The notes under the pieces are model-generated. The model did not search any database. It was not told where the DNA came from and worked only from the letters and a program-made list of their open reading frames with translations. The translations under genes and the position numbers were made by a program. A stretch of DNA of 64,000 nucleotides, from assembly GCF_042432815.1 (NCBI RefSeq), contig NZ_JBHLWM010000012.1, positions 124,001 through 188,000 on the forward strand, given 5' to 3'. Shown here in pieces: positions 1 through 8,194 of the stretch (positions within the stretch are counted from its first letter, which is position 1; every line of letters begins with the position of its first letter). This DNA is from Rhodopseudomonas telluris (GTDB lineage: Bacteria > Pseudomonadota > Alphaproteobacteria > Rhizobiales > Xanthobacteraceae).

Positions 1-1
1 T

Positions 2-874
2 CGCCACCAGCAAGGGCTGAATGAGGTATCATCTGACGTCCAGCCCTCGGTTAGGACTCGGTTAGCCCTCGGCCAGCCCTCCGACTCGAGCGAGGGCCTA
101 ATCTCTGAACCTGAACCTGAACCTTCCCCCCAGCCCCCCTCCGGGGGGAGTGTGTCGCAGGCTGAGCCTGACGGTTGGAAGGATTTCGAGGCCGATTGGG
201 CGGAGCCGATCGTGCGGCACCAGCTTGCGATGAACGAATGGGTGGCTCTGTCCGACGCGGACCGGCTGCTCGCACGTCAGGCTGCGCGGGGCTATGTCGC
301 CTGGCGGAAGGGTCAGAAGAAGCCGCCGAATGTGTTGAGTGCGCATCTATTTCTGCGGGATCGCGGCGCTTGGCCGGGCTTCGCGGCGCGTGCGCCTGAC
401 GCACCTGCGCGAGCTGCCGAGAGCGATCTGCCGTGGATCGTCGAGGGCAGCGCCGAAGATCGCGTCATCCGCTGGCTCTACCGGCGAACGAACGTGGCGC
501 AGCCGCTGATCAGGGCCGGCGATGGCGGCAAGCGCGGCTATCGGGCGCGGAAGCCGATCGGTGCCGACTTGCTGGCGATGGCCGAGCATGTCGATCAGCG
601 CGCTTGGCGGCTGCAAACGTCCGATGAAGCCGGCGAGGCAACGCCGCGACGGGTCTGGTTGTGGGGGTTCTATCCGCAGGGCTCTGCCGAATACGCGGCT
701 TGGCAGCGGCGGTTCCGGGATTGGACCGGAGCCGGGCTTCCGAATGAACGCGACGACGCTGGACGGCAAGGCATCCGCATGCCGCGGCCTTGGCCGCCAC
801 GTGTCGACGGCACATGGGCCGCCGGCGGCGCGGACGATGAACAGGGGTTGGCGGACGAAGGCGGGAGAGGGTGA
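2..874 (+). CDS. C-terminal part of a phage early/replication-region protein (5' end outside window)
   Basis: The reading frame is open from the first complete codon of the window to the TGA at 872-874, so this is the C-terminal part of a longer protein. An internal GTG at 152 is possible but not needed. The visible part begins with a Ser/Glu/Pro-rich linker (EPEPEPSPQPPSGG), followed by a basic, Trp-rich domain containing RQAARGYVAWRKGQKKPPN. That layout resembles the tail ends of phage helix-turn-helix replication-region proteins in Bradyrhizobiaceae, but no catalytic motif is visible and the N-terminal domain is missing. Its stop overlaps the ATG of the NusG-like gene (ATGA), so the two are probably translationally coupled. 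The function is inferred only from position. Confidence 0.55.
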   Translation, partial: RHQQGLNEVSSDVQPSVRTRLALGQPSDSSEGLISEPEPEPSPQPPSGGSVSQAEPDGWKDFEADWAEPIVRHQLAMNEWVALSDADRLLARQAARGYVAWRKGQKKPPNVLSAHLFLRDRGAWPGFAARAPDAPARAAESDLPWIVEGSAEDRVIRWLYRRTNVAQPLIRAGDGGKRGYRARKPIGADLLAMAEHVDQRAWRLQTSDEAGEATPRRVWLWGFYPQGSAEYAAWQRRFRDWTGAGLPNERDDAGRQGIRMPRPWPPRVDGTWAAGGADDEQGLADEGGRG

Positions 875-1497
875 TGAACATGGCAGTTCGGCCGATCGAA
901 AGCGATGTGCAGGCGTTGGTAGCGAAGGCGGAAGAGCTGCCCAGGAGCGGGGAGTTTCAACTGCTGCCGTACTACCTGCTGGCGGTGCGGTCATGGAAGG
1001 AACTCGACGTCGTCGATAGCTACCGGCGACGTGGCTTCCGTGCGTTCTGGCCGAACTATCAGGTGATGAAGCCGTCGCGGGTTGTTTCGAACGGTCGGCG
1101 CGCGCTATGCCATCGTCGGGTCGGGATCATCGCCGGGTGTGTGTTCGTCCAGCTGCGACAGAGCGACCATGCCAGCCCGCTGCCCATGGCGGATGGTATC
1201 CTCGGCGCTTTCGGTCCGATCCGCTCGCATAACGGCGAGCCGCTGTGGATCGGTGACGCCGATGTGCGGATCATCAAGCTGATCGAAGCCGGCCTCAACA
1301 CGCCGCCGGCTCCTGGCTTGCCAGCCAAGACGTTCAAGGCTGGGGAGAAGGTTCGCTTTGTCGACGACGTCGAGGCGCGATGGGGAGCAGGTGTCGTTGT
1401 CAGGCTTGCGCTGCAAGGGCGAATCGTCGTTGAAATCGACGCGATGGGGCGCAAGACCGAGATCACCGTGGCAGCGCACCAGATCGAACGAACGTAA
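871..1497 (+). CDS. NusG-family protein (NGN plus KOW), candidate phage antiterminator
   Basis: This 208-residue protein resembles NusG paralogues. The region of about residues 38-125 has the NGN layout (YYLLAVRSWKELDVVDSY, then RVGIIAGCVFVQL, then GPIRSHNGEP). The C-terminal 55 residues have a KOW signature: FKAGEKVRFVDD, then GAGVVVRLALQGRIVVEI. NusG paralogues such as RfaH and LoaP bind RNA polymerase and help it pass terminators. The gene starts at ATG 871 inside the stop of the preceding gene, with GGGAGAGGG just upstream as ribosome binding site. Immediately downstream lie about 390 noncoding bases with three strong hairpins and then the packaging and structural genes. A role in late-operon antitermination is therefore attractive but inferred. 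No dedicated Q-like protein is seen. Confidence 0.8.
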   Translation: MMNMAVRPIESDVQALVAKAEELPRSGEFQLLPYYLLAVRSWKELDVVDSYRRRGFRAFWPNYQVMKPSRVVSNGRRALCHRRVGIIAGCVFVQLRQSDHASPLPMADGILGAFGPIRSHNGEPLWIGDADVRIIKLIEAGLNTPPAPGLPAKTFKAGEKVRFVDDVEARWGAGVVVRLALQGRIVVEIDAMGRKTEITVAAHQIERT

Positions 1498-1617
1498 GCC
1501 CGTCCCGCTCAGCGGGAGCCCGGCCCAAGGTTGTCGACGGCGGTGCGGTGAACCGCTTCAAGCATCCCCAGAGATGTCATTGGGCGGCGTGGCCGCAGGC
1601 AATCAAGAGCTACAGCA

Positions 1618-1640
1618 GCCCGGCCAAGTGCCGGGCTTTG
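1618..1640 (+). terminator. Rho-independent terminator-like hairpin
   Basis: GCCCGG (1618-1623) pairs with CCGGGC (1631-1636) around a 7-base loop and is followed by TTTG. It lies about 120 bases downstream of the NusG-like stop codon. Confidence 0.6.
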
Positions 1641-1710
1641 TCGTTCATAGGATGTGCGGCGGCGCCACGCGCTGGCGCAGTCTTGCTTGGACGTTCCCTT
1701 CTGTGACTTC

Positions 1711-1749
1711 GCCCGCTGCATCGTCGCCCGATGCGGCGGGCTTTTCGTT
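1711..1749 (+). terminator. Strong rho-independent terminator
   Basis: A 13-base arm (GCCCGCTGCATCG, 1711-1723) pairs with CGATGCGGCGGGC (1729-1741), broken only by one T-G wobble, around a 5-base loop. TTTTCGTTT follows. This is the best terminator in the leader and would block read-through into the late genes unless overridden. Confidence 0.75.
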
Positions 1750-1839
1750 TCTGCACAGGTCAGCGGTACCGCTTCCGGGGCGTTCACCCTTCGCGCCGAG
1801 GCGGCTGCCGCGACCTCCAGTGACTGCGTTGATTGTGAA

Positions 1840-1870
1840 GAGCCGCTCGCCGTGACCCGGCGAGCGGCTC
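1840..1870 (+). repeat. Perfect 13-bp inverted repeat upstream of the HNH gene
   Basis: GAGCCGCTCGCCG (1840-1852) and its exact complement (1858-1870) flank the loop TGACC. No T-run follows, so it looks less like a terminator than a structured RNA element or a protein-binding site. It ends 18 bases before the start codon of the HNH gene. Confidence 0.6.
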
Positions 1871-1888
1871 GCTGCAAGGCGAGGCGCG

Positions 1889-2167
1889 ATGGGCTCGCTG
1901 CCTTGGAAGGCCTGGTACAAGACGGCTCGCTGGCAGCAGCTGCGGACGCAGACCTTCATCCGCGATCTGTTCACCTGCCAGTGCGGCTGCGGTGTAGTCG
2001 AGGCCGATACGTCGCAACTCGTGTGCGATCATCGTAAGCCGCACCGCGGCGATGCGCGTCTGTTCTGGGACGAGACCAACCTGCAGACGATGCGCAAGCC
2101 CTGCCACGACAGCAAGAAGCAGCGCGAAGAGCAGGCCAGCCTGCACACCCGCGGCGTCTGGTACTAG
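1889..2167 (+). CDS. Phage HNH endonuclease
   Basis: This small protein of 92 residues has the layout of phage HNH nucleases: the N-terminal WYKTARWQQLRTQTFIRD, a CxCGC pair (residues about 30-34), VCDHRKPHRGD (the catalytic His region), DETNLQTMRKPCHDSKK (the Asn and the last His), and a C-terminal cluster of basic residues. HNH genes placed directly before terminase genes assist DNA packaging cleavage in HK97-type phages. The gene precedes terS by 79 bases, which fits that role. The start is the ATG at 1889, because upstream codons would read through the 13-bp hairpin. Composition is like its neighbours. Confidence 0.85.
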   Translation: MGSLPWKAWYKTARWQQLRTQTFIRDLFTCQCGCGVVEADTSQLVCDHRKPHRGDARLFWDETNLQTMRKPCHDSKKQREEQASLHTRGVWY

Positions 2168-2246
2168 CGGCCCCGGGGGTGGGTCAAAAGTCCAGAGCCG
2201 CCCGGGCACCGGACCGGCTTGGGCCACATTCGGAGATTTTTTTGTC

Positions 2247-2741
2247 GTGACCGCTAATTTTGACCTCTTCGGCAATGAGTGGGTCGACTGCCCGAAGAAG
2301 CGCGGGCGGCCGGAACATGTCGTGACGGTCAGAACCCGCAACAGAGTCAGCATGTTGCTGGCGCTCGGCTGGGCGCCGCCGCGGATCGCGGCCGCACTTG
2401 GGGTCACGCCGCCGACTTTGCGTAAGCATTATTTTTTCGAACTACGTCAGCGCGACGTCGCGCGCGATCGGTTGGAACTTCGCCGCATCGAAATCGCCTG
2501 GGAGCTGGCTGAGGCCGGCAACGTCGGCGCGCTGAAGGAGTTCGGTCGGCTGCTCGATCGCAACGATCAGATGGAAGCCGAGCGCAGCATGTCGTCGCAG
2601 CCCGAGAAGTCGCAGCGCGACGATCAGTCCGGCGTCCGCCTTGGCAAGAAGGTGCTCGACGCTCAGCTCGCGCGCGACGCCGATGCCGATCTCGCGGCCG
2701 AGCTGGAGCTCGAGGCCGCGCAACAACATGCGATCAACTGA
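2247..2741 (+). CDS. terS: Terminase small subunit
   Basis: The start is placed at GTG 2247, eleven bases after GGAG, rather than at the upstream in-frame ATG 2052, which would overlap the HNH gene. The product has 164 residues. It carries a helix-turn-helix-like segment (PPRIAAALGVTPPTLRKHYF) near residues 38-57, followed by an acidic, helical C-terminus with many Glu and Ala residues. Small terminases use such a domain to recognise phage DNA and hand it to the large subunit. The gene overlaps terL by 14 bases and follows HNH, the canonical position. Family assignment rests on the HTH and on position, since small terminases are poorly conserved. Confidence 0.75.
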   Translation: MTANFDLFGNEWVDCPKKRGRPEHVVTVRTRNRVSMLLALGWAPPRIAAALGVTPPTLRKHYFFELRQRDVARDRLELRRIEIAWELAEAGNVGALKEFGRLLDRNDQMEAERSMSSQPEKSQRDDQSGVRLGKKVLDAQLARDADADLAAELELEAAQQHAIN

Positions 2742-4464
2742 CGCGATTGCCGCACCGTCTGCGCTGCCGCGGTTCGCGTGCCCGGATTGGTGGGAGCGTA
2801 TTCAGCGCGGCGAGGTGCCGGCGCCGACTGTGCCGCTCAACGAAGCCCGCGCCGCCAAGGCCCTTGCGTTCTTCAATCGGCTGCGGTTGCCAGACGTTCC
2901 GGGCAACCCGCCGCTGTCGGAGGCATGCGGCGACTGGTTCCGCTTCATCCTCTGCGCGTTCCTCGCGAGCGAGGACCCTGTCACCAAGCGTCGGCTCGTC
3001 TGGGAGCTGCTCTGCATGGTGCCGAAGAAGAACTCGAAGACGACCTATGTGGCCGCGCTCGGGCTCACGGCGCTCTACATGGAAGAGGCGCCGAACCGGC
3101 AGATGCTGATCGTCGCGCCAAGCCAGAACGTATCGGAGCGTTGCTTCGAACAGGCGCAGGGGATGATCCGCATCGATCAGCGCCTGACACAGATCTTCCA
3201 GGTGCAGGATCACCACAAGTGCATCACCCGGCGAAAGACCGGGACGCAGCTCAACGTCAAGAGCTTCGACACGCAGATCGTCGTCGGTGAAATCCCGGTG
3301 CTGACGATCATCGACGAGGTGCACGAGCTGGGCAAGAAAGCGAAGGCCGCAGCGGTGATGCAGCAGATCCGGGGTGGCGGCATCACGATGCAGGGCGGCC
3401 AGGTGCTGATGATCACCACGCAGTCGGACGAGCCGCCGGCCGGAATCTGGAAGACCGAGCTCAAGAAGGCCCGCGCGATCCGCGAGGGTAAGGGCGGCGC
3501 CAATCCGATCATGCTGCCGGTGCTCTACGAGTATCCGCAAGCGCTGCAGCGTGAGGACAAGAAGCACCCGGACAAGACGTTCTGGCGCGATCGGAAGAAC
3601 TGGCCGCTGCTGCTGCCGAACCTCGGCCGCTCGATCGATCCGGAACGTCTGATCGAGGACTACGAGAACAACGGCAAGGTCAATCCGGAAGCCGAGCAGA
3701 TCTGGGTCTCGCAGCACCTCAATATCGAGGTCGGCGTCGGCATCTCACAGGACGGGTGGACCGGCGCCGACTTCTGGCCGCAAGCAGTCGATGAGACGTT
3801 GACGCTCGATACCTTGCTGGAGCGCTGCGAGGTTATCACGATCGGCGCCGACGGCGGCGGCCTCGACGACCTGATGGGTGTCGCGGTGATCGGCCGCGAA
3901 CGCGAGACGCGAGAGTGGCTGGCGTGGTGCCACGCTTTCGCCGATCCGAAGGTGCTGGAGCGGCGCCCCGAGATCGCGCCACGGCTGCAGGACTTCAAGG
4001 CCGAAGGCACGTTGACGCTGGCCGACACCAAAACGCGCCAGGCTGAATTGGTGAAGCTGCTGCGTCGGCTCGTCGAGTCCGGCCTGCTGCCGCAGGAAAA
4101 CGCCGCCGGCGTCGATCCGAACAATGTCGCCGCGCTGTTCGAGGCGTTCGAGGAAGCCGGCATCACCGACGAGCAGATCAAGCGACTGCTGCAGGGCCGT
4201 GCGCTGCAGCCCGGCCTGTTCGGCCTGGAGCTTAAGCTCGATGACGGCACGCTGTGGCATGCCGATCAGGACTTGATGAACTGGGTCGTCGGCAACGCCA
4301 AGATCGAGCCGCTCGGCAACTATGTGATCGTCACCAAGCAGATTTCCGGCCGGGCGAAGATCGACCCGTTCATCGCGTTGATGCAGGCGGCAATCCTGAT
4401 GAGCTGGAATCCCGATGCGCCGGTCGACATTTCCGACTTCCTCCGCAATGCCGTGATGGTCTGA
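2728..4464 (+). CDS. terL: Terminase large subunit (packaging ATPase/nuclease)
   Basis: This 578-residue protein matches the HK97-type Terminase_1 family. A deviant Walker A (VPKKNSKTT, residues about 98-106) is followed by Walker B VLTIIDEVHE (191-200) with Asp196-Glu197. ITTQSDEP near 229-236 is probably the coupling motif. The nuclease half starts at IGADGGGLDDL with Asp375 as the likely metal ligand. The start at ATG 2728 is preferred over 2641, because the extra N-terminal stretch would be a shadow of terS. The gene overlaps the terS end and is followed four bases later by the portal gene. It pumps genomic DNA into the prohead through the portal. No defect is seen. Confidence 0.95.
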   Translation: MRSTDAIAAPSALPRFACPDWWERIQRGEVPAPTVPLNEARAAKALAFFNRLRLPDVPGNPPLSEACGDWFRFILCAFLASEDPVTKRRLVWELLCMVPKKNSKTTYVAALGLTALYMEEAPNRQMLIVAPSQNVSERCFEQAQGMIRIDQRLTQIFQVQDHHKCITRRKTGTQLNVKSFDTQIVVGEIPVLTIIDEVHELGKKAKAAAVMQQIRGGGITMQGGQVLMITTQSDEPPAGIWKTELKKARAIREGKGGANPIMLPVLYEYPQALQREDKKHPDKTFWRDRKNWPLLLPNLGRSIDPERLIEDYENNGKVNPEAEQIWVSQHLNIEVGVGISQDGWTGADFWPQAVDETLTLDTLLERCEVITIGADGGGLDDLMGVAVIGRERETREWLAWCHAFADPKVLERRPEIAPRLQDFKAEGTLTLADTKTRQAELVKLLRRLVESGLLPQENAAGVDPNNVAALFEAFEEAGITDEQIKRLLQGRALQPGLFGLELKLDDGTLWHADQDLMNWVVGNAKIEPLGNYVIVTKQISGRAKIDPFIALMQAAILMSWNPDAPVDISDFLRNAVMV

Positions 4465-4468
4465 TGCG

Positions 4469-5713
4469 ATGAGTCTGCTCACCTCATGGTGGAAGAAACC
4501 TGCGCTGAAGGTGCAGGATCCGGAAAACTCCCGGCGTGGTGCGCCAGGGTCGTGGTCCGGCCGGCATGTTGGGCCGGAAGGGGCGATGCAACTCGCGGCA
4601 TGGTGGGCTTGCGTTCGTCTGCATTCCGAGACGGTCGCGACCTTGCCCTGCAGCGTGTTTGCGCGCCAGTCGGACGGCAGCAAGGCGCCGGCCTCCGACC
4701 ACTGGCTCTATGGCATCGTGCACGAAAGCCCGAACGCGGATCAGACCGCGGCTGAATTTTGGGAAGGCGTCGTTGTCGCGCTCTGCCAGGGCGGCAACGC
4801 TTACGCGCTGAAGGACAAAAGGTCGAACGGCTCGTTGGTCGCGCTGACGCCGATCCCGTGGCAGGACATGAATGCTCGCCGCGATCCTCAGGGGGTGATG
4901 CGCTACAGCTTCGTGCTGCGCGGAAAGGTGTACCGCGACCTGACTGAGGACGACGTCTTTCACATCCGCGGGTTTGGCGGGGGCGACCTCGGTCTCTCGC
5001 CAGTGTCCTACGCTCGTCAGTCGCTCGGCATCGCTGAAGCGATTGAGGCCTCGGCAGGGGCGACCTTCAAGAGCAACATGAAGTCGTCGATCTTCTTCAC
5101 GGCCCCTCCGGGCACCAAGATGAATGCCGATCAGCGCAGCGACTTCCGCAAGATGTTCATCGATCCGTACATCGGCGGCGAGGCCACCAATGCCGGCATC
5201 CTTGAGATGGGCTTCGACGTCAAGACCGTAAGCCTGCCTCCGAAAGACGCCGAGATGCTGATGTCCTGGAAGTTCAGCGTCGAGGAAATCTGCCGATGGA
5301 TGCGCACGCCGCCGGTGCTAATCGGACACGCCGCCGAAGGCCAGACAATGTGGGGCAGTGGTATTGAGCAGATCATGCTCGGTTGGCTGACGCTGGGCCT
5401 GCGGCCCTACCTGACGCGCATCGAGCAGGCGATCAAGAAGCGGCTTGTCCCGCCCGCCGAGCGCAGTCGTATCTTCGCGGAGTTCAATGTTGAGGGTCTG
5501 CTGCGCGCCGATAGTGCCGGCCGCGCCGCGCTTCTCTCGTCGCTCGGCCAGAACGGCTACCTGACCCGCAACGAAGGCCGCGCGCTCGACAATCGGCCGC
5601 CGATGCCGGGCGGCGACGTGCTCACCGTGCAGTCAAATCTCGTTCCGCTCGATCAGCTTGGCAAGATGCCGCCGAAGGCAGTGCAGCCGGCTCCCGGAGA
5701 TCCAGTGCCATGA
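4469..5713 (+). CDS. HK97-type portal protein
   Basis: At 414 residues this is the usual length for Phage_portal proteins. Recognisable segments include AMQLAAWWACVRLHSETVA near the N-terminus, EFWEGVVVALCQGGNAYA, the loop DDVFHIRGF, and the conserved FSVEEICRWMRTPPVLIG. The C-terminus is Pro-rich. The portal forms the dodecameric ring at the head vertex through which the terminase loads DNA. It sits between terL and the protease, which is standard HK97 order, and its stop overlaps the protease ATG (ATGA). Composition matches the neighbours. Confidence 0.93.
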   Translation: MSLLTSWWKKPALKVQDPENSRRGAPGSWSGRHVGPEGAMQLAAWWACVRLHSETVATLPCSVFARQSDGSKAPASDHWLYGIVHESPNADQTAAEFWEGVVVALCQGGNAYALKDKRSNGSLVALTPIPWQDMNARRDPQGVMRYSFVLRGKVYRDLTEDDVFHIRGFGGGDLGLSPVSYARQSLGIAEAIEASAGATFKSNMKSSIFFTAPPGTKMNADQRSDFRKMFIDPYIGGEATNAGILEMGFDVKTVSLPPKDAEMLMSWKFSVEEICRWMRTPPVLIGHAAEGQTMWGSGIEQIMLGWLTLGLRPYLTRIEQAIKKRLVPPAERSRIFAEFNVEGLLRADSAGRAALLSSLGQNGYLTRNEGRALDNRPPMPGGDVLTVQSNLVPLDQLGKMPPKAVQPAPGDPVP

Positions 5714-6441
5714 TCAAAACCAAAGCTTCCGGCGACGCTGTGCGCACCAAGGATTTTGCCTTCAAGGTCAAGGCGGCTGGCGATGCCGGCGAGATCGAAG
5801 GCTATGCCTCGGTGTTCGGCGTTCGCGACAGCTACAACGAAGTCGTGATGCCTGGTGCATTTGCTGACAGCCTGGCGAAGCATACGCGCGAAGGCACCTA
5901 TCCGCTGATGCTGTGGCAACACAATCCGGACGAACCAATCGGCGTCTGGAACGAACTCAGCGACGACGGCAAAGGCCTGTTCGGCAAAGGCAAGCTGCTG
6001 CAGGGCGTGCGCCGCGCCGATGAGGCGCTAATCATGCTGAAGGCTGGAGCCATTCAGGGCATGTCGATTGGCTATCGCGAGGTCGATGTTGAGCCGGCCG
6101 ATGCTGGCGGCCCGCGCAAGCTGATCAAACTCGATCTGCTCGAGGCTTCGATCGTGTCGTTTCCGGCGAACCGTCGCGCGCGCGTCGACGCCGTGAAGTC
6201 GGAAGCCGCGCTCGGCGATTTCGCCCGCCGGCTGCGCGACGGCGAACCGCCGTCGATCAAGGAATTTGAGGACATCCTGCGAGAGGCAGGGGTCCCCAAG
6301 AGCATGGCCGCCCAGATCGCCTCGGTCGGTTATGCCAAAGCCATTCGGAGCGAGTCCGATGGCGGTGAGGCGATCAAGGCCGCTGTCGGCACCCTCAGCG
6401 ACGCCATCGCGTCGTTGCGATCCATCTCCAAATCATCCTGA
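5710..6441 (+). CDS. HK97-family prohead maturation protease
   Basis: This 243-residue protein has the U35 protease pattern: EIEGYASVFGVRDSYNEVV, then MLWQHNPDEPIG with catalytic His71, then QGMSIGYR with catalytic Ser119, then the acidic third-residue region LLEASIVSFPAN. It cleaves the capsid delta domain during head maturation. The next gene encodes a capsid with an obvious delta-type coiled coil, so substrate and protease are adjacent. It starts at ATG 5710 inside the portal stop. The C-terminal part (residues about 165-243) is a helical extension that may act in scaffolding or self-removal. Confidence 0.92.
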   Translation: MIKTKASGDAVRTKDFAFKVKAAGDAGEIEGYASVFGVRDSYNEVVMPGAFADSLAKHTREGTYPLMLWQHNPDEPIGVWNELSDDGKGLFGKGKLLQGVRRADEALIMLKAGAIQGMSIGYREVDVEPADAGGPRKLIKLDLLEASIVSFPANRRARVDAVKSEAALGDFARRLRDGEPPSIKEFEDILREAGVPKSMAAQIASVGYAKAIRSESDGGEAIKAAVGTLSDAIASLRSISKSS

Positions 6442-6452
6442 AGGATCACACC

Positions 6453-7802
6453 ATGAAGATGCGCTTCAATCCCTGGCTCGGCTTCGCCGCGATCGTGGCG
6501 ATCGCCGTCTGCGCCGTGCTCGTGTTCGATTACTCCGCTGCCGCCCATGCTCACGGCTGGGGCATGATGGTCGCCGACGCCGGCGGTGTCGCCGTGCTCG
6601 AAAAGCAGCTGACCGAGCTCGCCACCCAACTCAAGACGGCCTCCGACGACGTGAAGAAGTCGGCCGAGACCACGCAGACCGAGCTGAAGAACCTCGGCAA
6701 GGTCACCGAGGAGACCAAGAAAGCGGCCGACGACGTGCTGATCAAGCACAACGAGATCTCGGCACGCGTGACCGAGATCGAGCAGAAGATGGCGCAGCTG
6801 CGCGCCGGCGGTGATCCCGAACAGCGCAAGTCGACCGGTCAACAGGTCACCGACGACGAGGCGTTTAAGTCGTTTGTGAAGTCCGGAGGCAAGGGCCGGG
6901 TGAGCATTCAGGTCAAGGCGATCATCTCGTCGCTGACGACCGACGCCAACGGCTCGGCCGGCGATCTGATCGTGCCGCAGCGTCAGCCCGGCATCATTGC
7001 GCCGCCGCAGCGTAAGATGACCATCCGTGACCTGCTGACGCCTGGCCGCACCACGTCGAATGCGATCCAGTACGTCAAGGAGACCGGTTTCACCAACAAT
7101 GCCGCGACGGTGTCCGAAACCGCCGGCACCGCAAAGCCGCAGTCGGATATCAAGTTCGATGTCGTGACGACTGCGGTGACGACCGTCGCGCATTGGGTGC
7201 TCGCAACCAAGCAGATCCTCGACGACGTGCCGCAGCTTCAATCCTACATCGACGGCCGTTTGCGCTATGGACTGGCCTATGTGGAAGAGACGCAGCTGCT
7301 CAACGGGGCGGGCACTGGCACCGATCTGAACGGCATCTTCACCCAGGCAACGCCGTATGCGGCCCCGATCAATCCGACCGCCGCCGGAAACCTCACCAAG
7401 ATCGATGTGATCCGGCTGGCCATCCTGCAGGCCTTCCTGGCCGAGTATCCGGCCAACGGCATTGTGATGCACCCGTCGGATTGGGCTGACATCGAGCTGA
7501 CCAAGACCGATGACGGCGCCTATCTGTTCGCCAACCCGCAGGGCGGCACCGAACCGCGGCTGTGGCGCCTTCCGGTCGTCGAGACGCAAGCGATGACGGT
7601 CGACAACTTCCTCACAGGCGCTTTCAACCTCGGCGCTCAGATCTTCGATCGGGAAGACGCCAACGTCGAGATCTCGACCGAGGACAGCGACAACTTCCGC
7701 AAGAACCTCATCACCATCCGCGCCGAAGAGCGGTTGGCGCTCGCGGTCTATCGAACCGAGTCCTTCATCAAGGGCACGTTCGCCGCGGCGCTCGCGACCT
7801 GA
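6453..7802 (+). CDS. HK97-fold major capsid protein with an N-terminal hydrophobic segment
   Basis: This 449-residue protein has a coiled-coil delta domain (about 47-115, e.g. VLEKQLTELATQLKTASDDV). The HK97 fold follows from about residue 130, with SAGDLIVPQRQPGIIAP, the E-loop region, and a C-terminus ending in YRTESFIKGTF. The family usually begins directly with the delta coil. Here a strongly hydrophobic stretch precedes it at residues 9-25 (WLGFAAIVAIAVCAVLVF), as a signal anchor would. A good AAGGA ribosome site at 6441-6445 supports the ATG at 6453. Internal ATGs at residues 38-39 would remove the hydrophobic part but lack an equally good site. A terminator follows the gene. Confidence 0.9.
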   Translation: MKMRFNPWLGFAAIVAIAVCAVLVFDYSAAAHAHGWGMMVADAGGVAVLEKQLTELATQLKTASDDVKKSAETTQTELKNLGKVTEETKKAADDVLIKHNEISARVTEIEQKMAQLRAGGDPEQRKSTGQQVTDDEAFKSFVKSGGKGRVSIQVKAIISSLTTDANGSAGDLIVPQRQPGIIAPPQRKMTIRDLLTPGRTTSNAIQYVKETGFTNNAATVSETAGTAKPQSDIKFDVVTTAVTTVAHWVLATKQILDDVPQLQSYIDGRLRYGLAYVEETQLLNGAGTGTDLNGIFTQATPYAAPINPTAAGNLTKIDVIRLAILQAFLAEYPANGIVMHPSDWADIELTKTDDGAYLFANPQGGTEPRLWRLPVVETQAMTVDNFLTGAFNLGAQIFDREDANVEISTEDSDNFRKNLITIRAEERLALAVYRTESFIKGTFAAALAT

Positions 7803-7825
7803 TCCGGATCGCATCGCGAGACAGC

Positions 7826-7853
7826 AAGGCCCGCCGGCAGCGGCGGGCCTTTT
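7826..7853 (+). terminator. Terminator directly after the capsid gene
   Basis: AAGGCCCGCC (7826-7835) pairs perfectly with GGCGGGCCTT (7842-7851) around a 6-base loop, ending in TTTT. Placed 24 bases after the capsid stop and inside the late operon, it probably acts as a partial terminator that raises capsid output over downstream genes. It is also a target for any antitermination. Confidence 0.8.
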
Positions 7854-7891
7854 GCGTAATGGGTAGAGGTATCCCACAAAGGAACGCAGCC

Positions 7892-8140
7892 ATGCAGCTA
7901 CAGGCGCACCAGCAGATTGCAGTGAGTGCAGTGAAGGCGGACTCGATCCGTCCCGGTGAGATTTTCGAGATCAACGATGCGCTCGGCGCCGATCTGCTGA
8001 AGGCGCATCCGGAGAAGTTCACCCGGCTCGACGCTGACGATGCCTCGAAGGCCGAACCCGCCCCGCAGAACAAGGCCGAACGTCAGCCGTCCAACAAGGC
8101 GCAGCGCAAGCCGCAGTCGAAACAGACGACCGAAAAATAG
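7892..8140 (+). CDS. Small phage head-region protein, function unknown
   Basis: This 82-residue product starts at ATG 7892 behind AGGA at 7879-7882. The first half (VKADSIRPGEIFEINDALGADLL) is compact and looks folded. The second half is a Lys/Gln/Ala/Asn-rich low-complexity tail. Short proteins of this design commonly sit between capsid and connector genes in HK97-like phages, but I do not recognise a specific family. It lies just after the capsid terminator and before the putative decoration-type gene. Its composition is like that of its neighbours. Confidence 0.65.
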   Translation: MQLQAHQQIAVSAVKADSIRPGEIFEINDALGADLLKAHPEKFTRLDADDASKAEPAPQNKAERQPSNKAQRKPQSKQTTEK

Positions 8141-8194
8141 ACCGATCACGACCGCGACAGGCGTCATCCGGCGCCGCATTTTGAGGAGAGAACT

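Larger units (their letters stand above)
1498..1888 (+). other. Noncoding leader between the NusG-like gene and the late operon
   Basis: No convincing gene is seen in these 391 bases; the open frames here have shadow-type composition. The stretch holds three separate strong inverted repeats, two with T-rich 3' ends, listed individually. It is the only sizeable gap before the packaging genes and is a plausible regulatory leader for the late operon. Confidence 0.6.
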
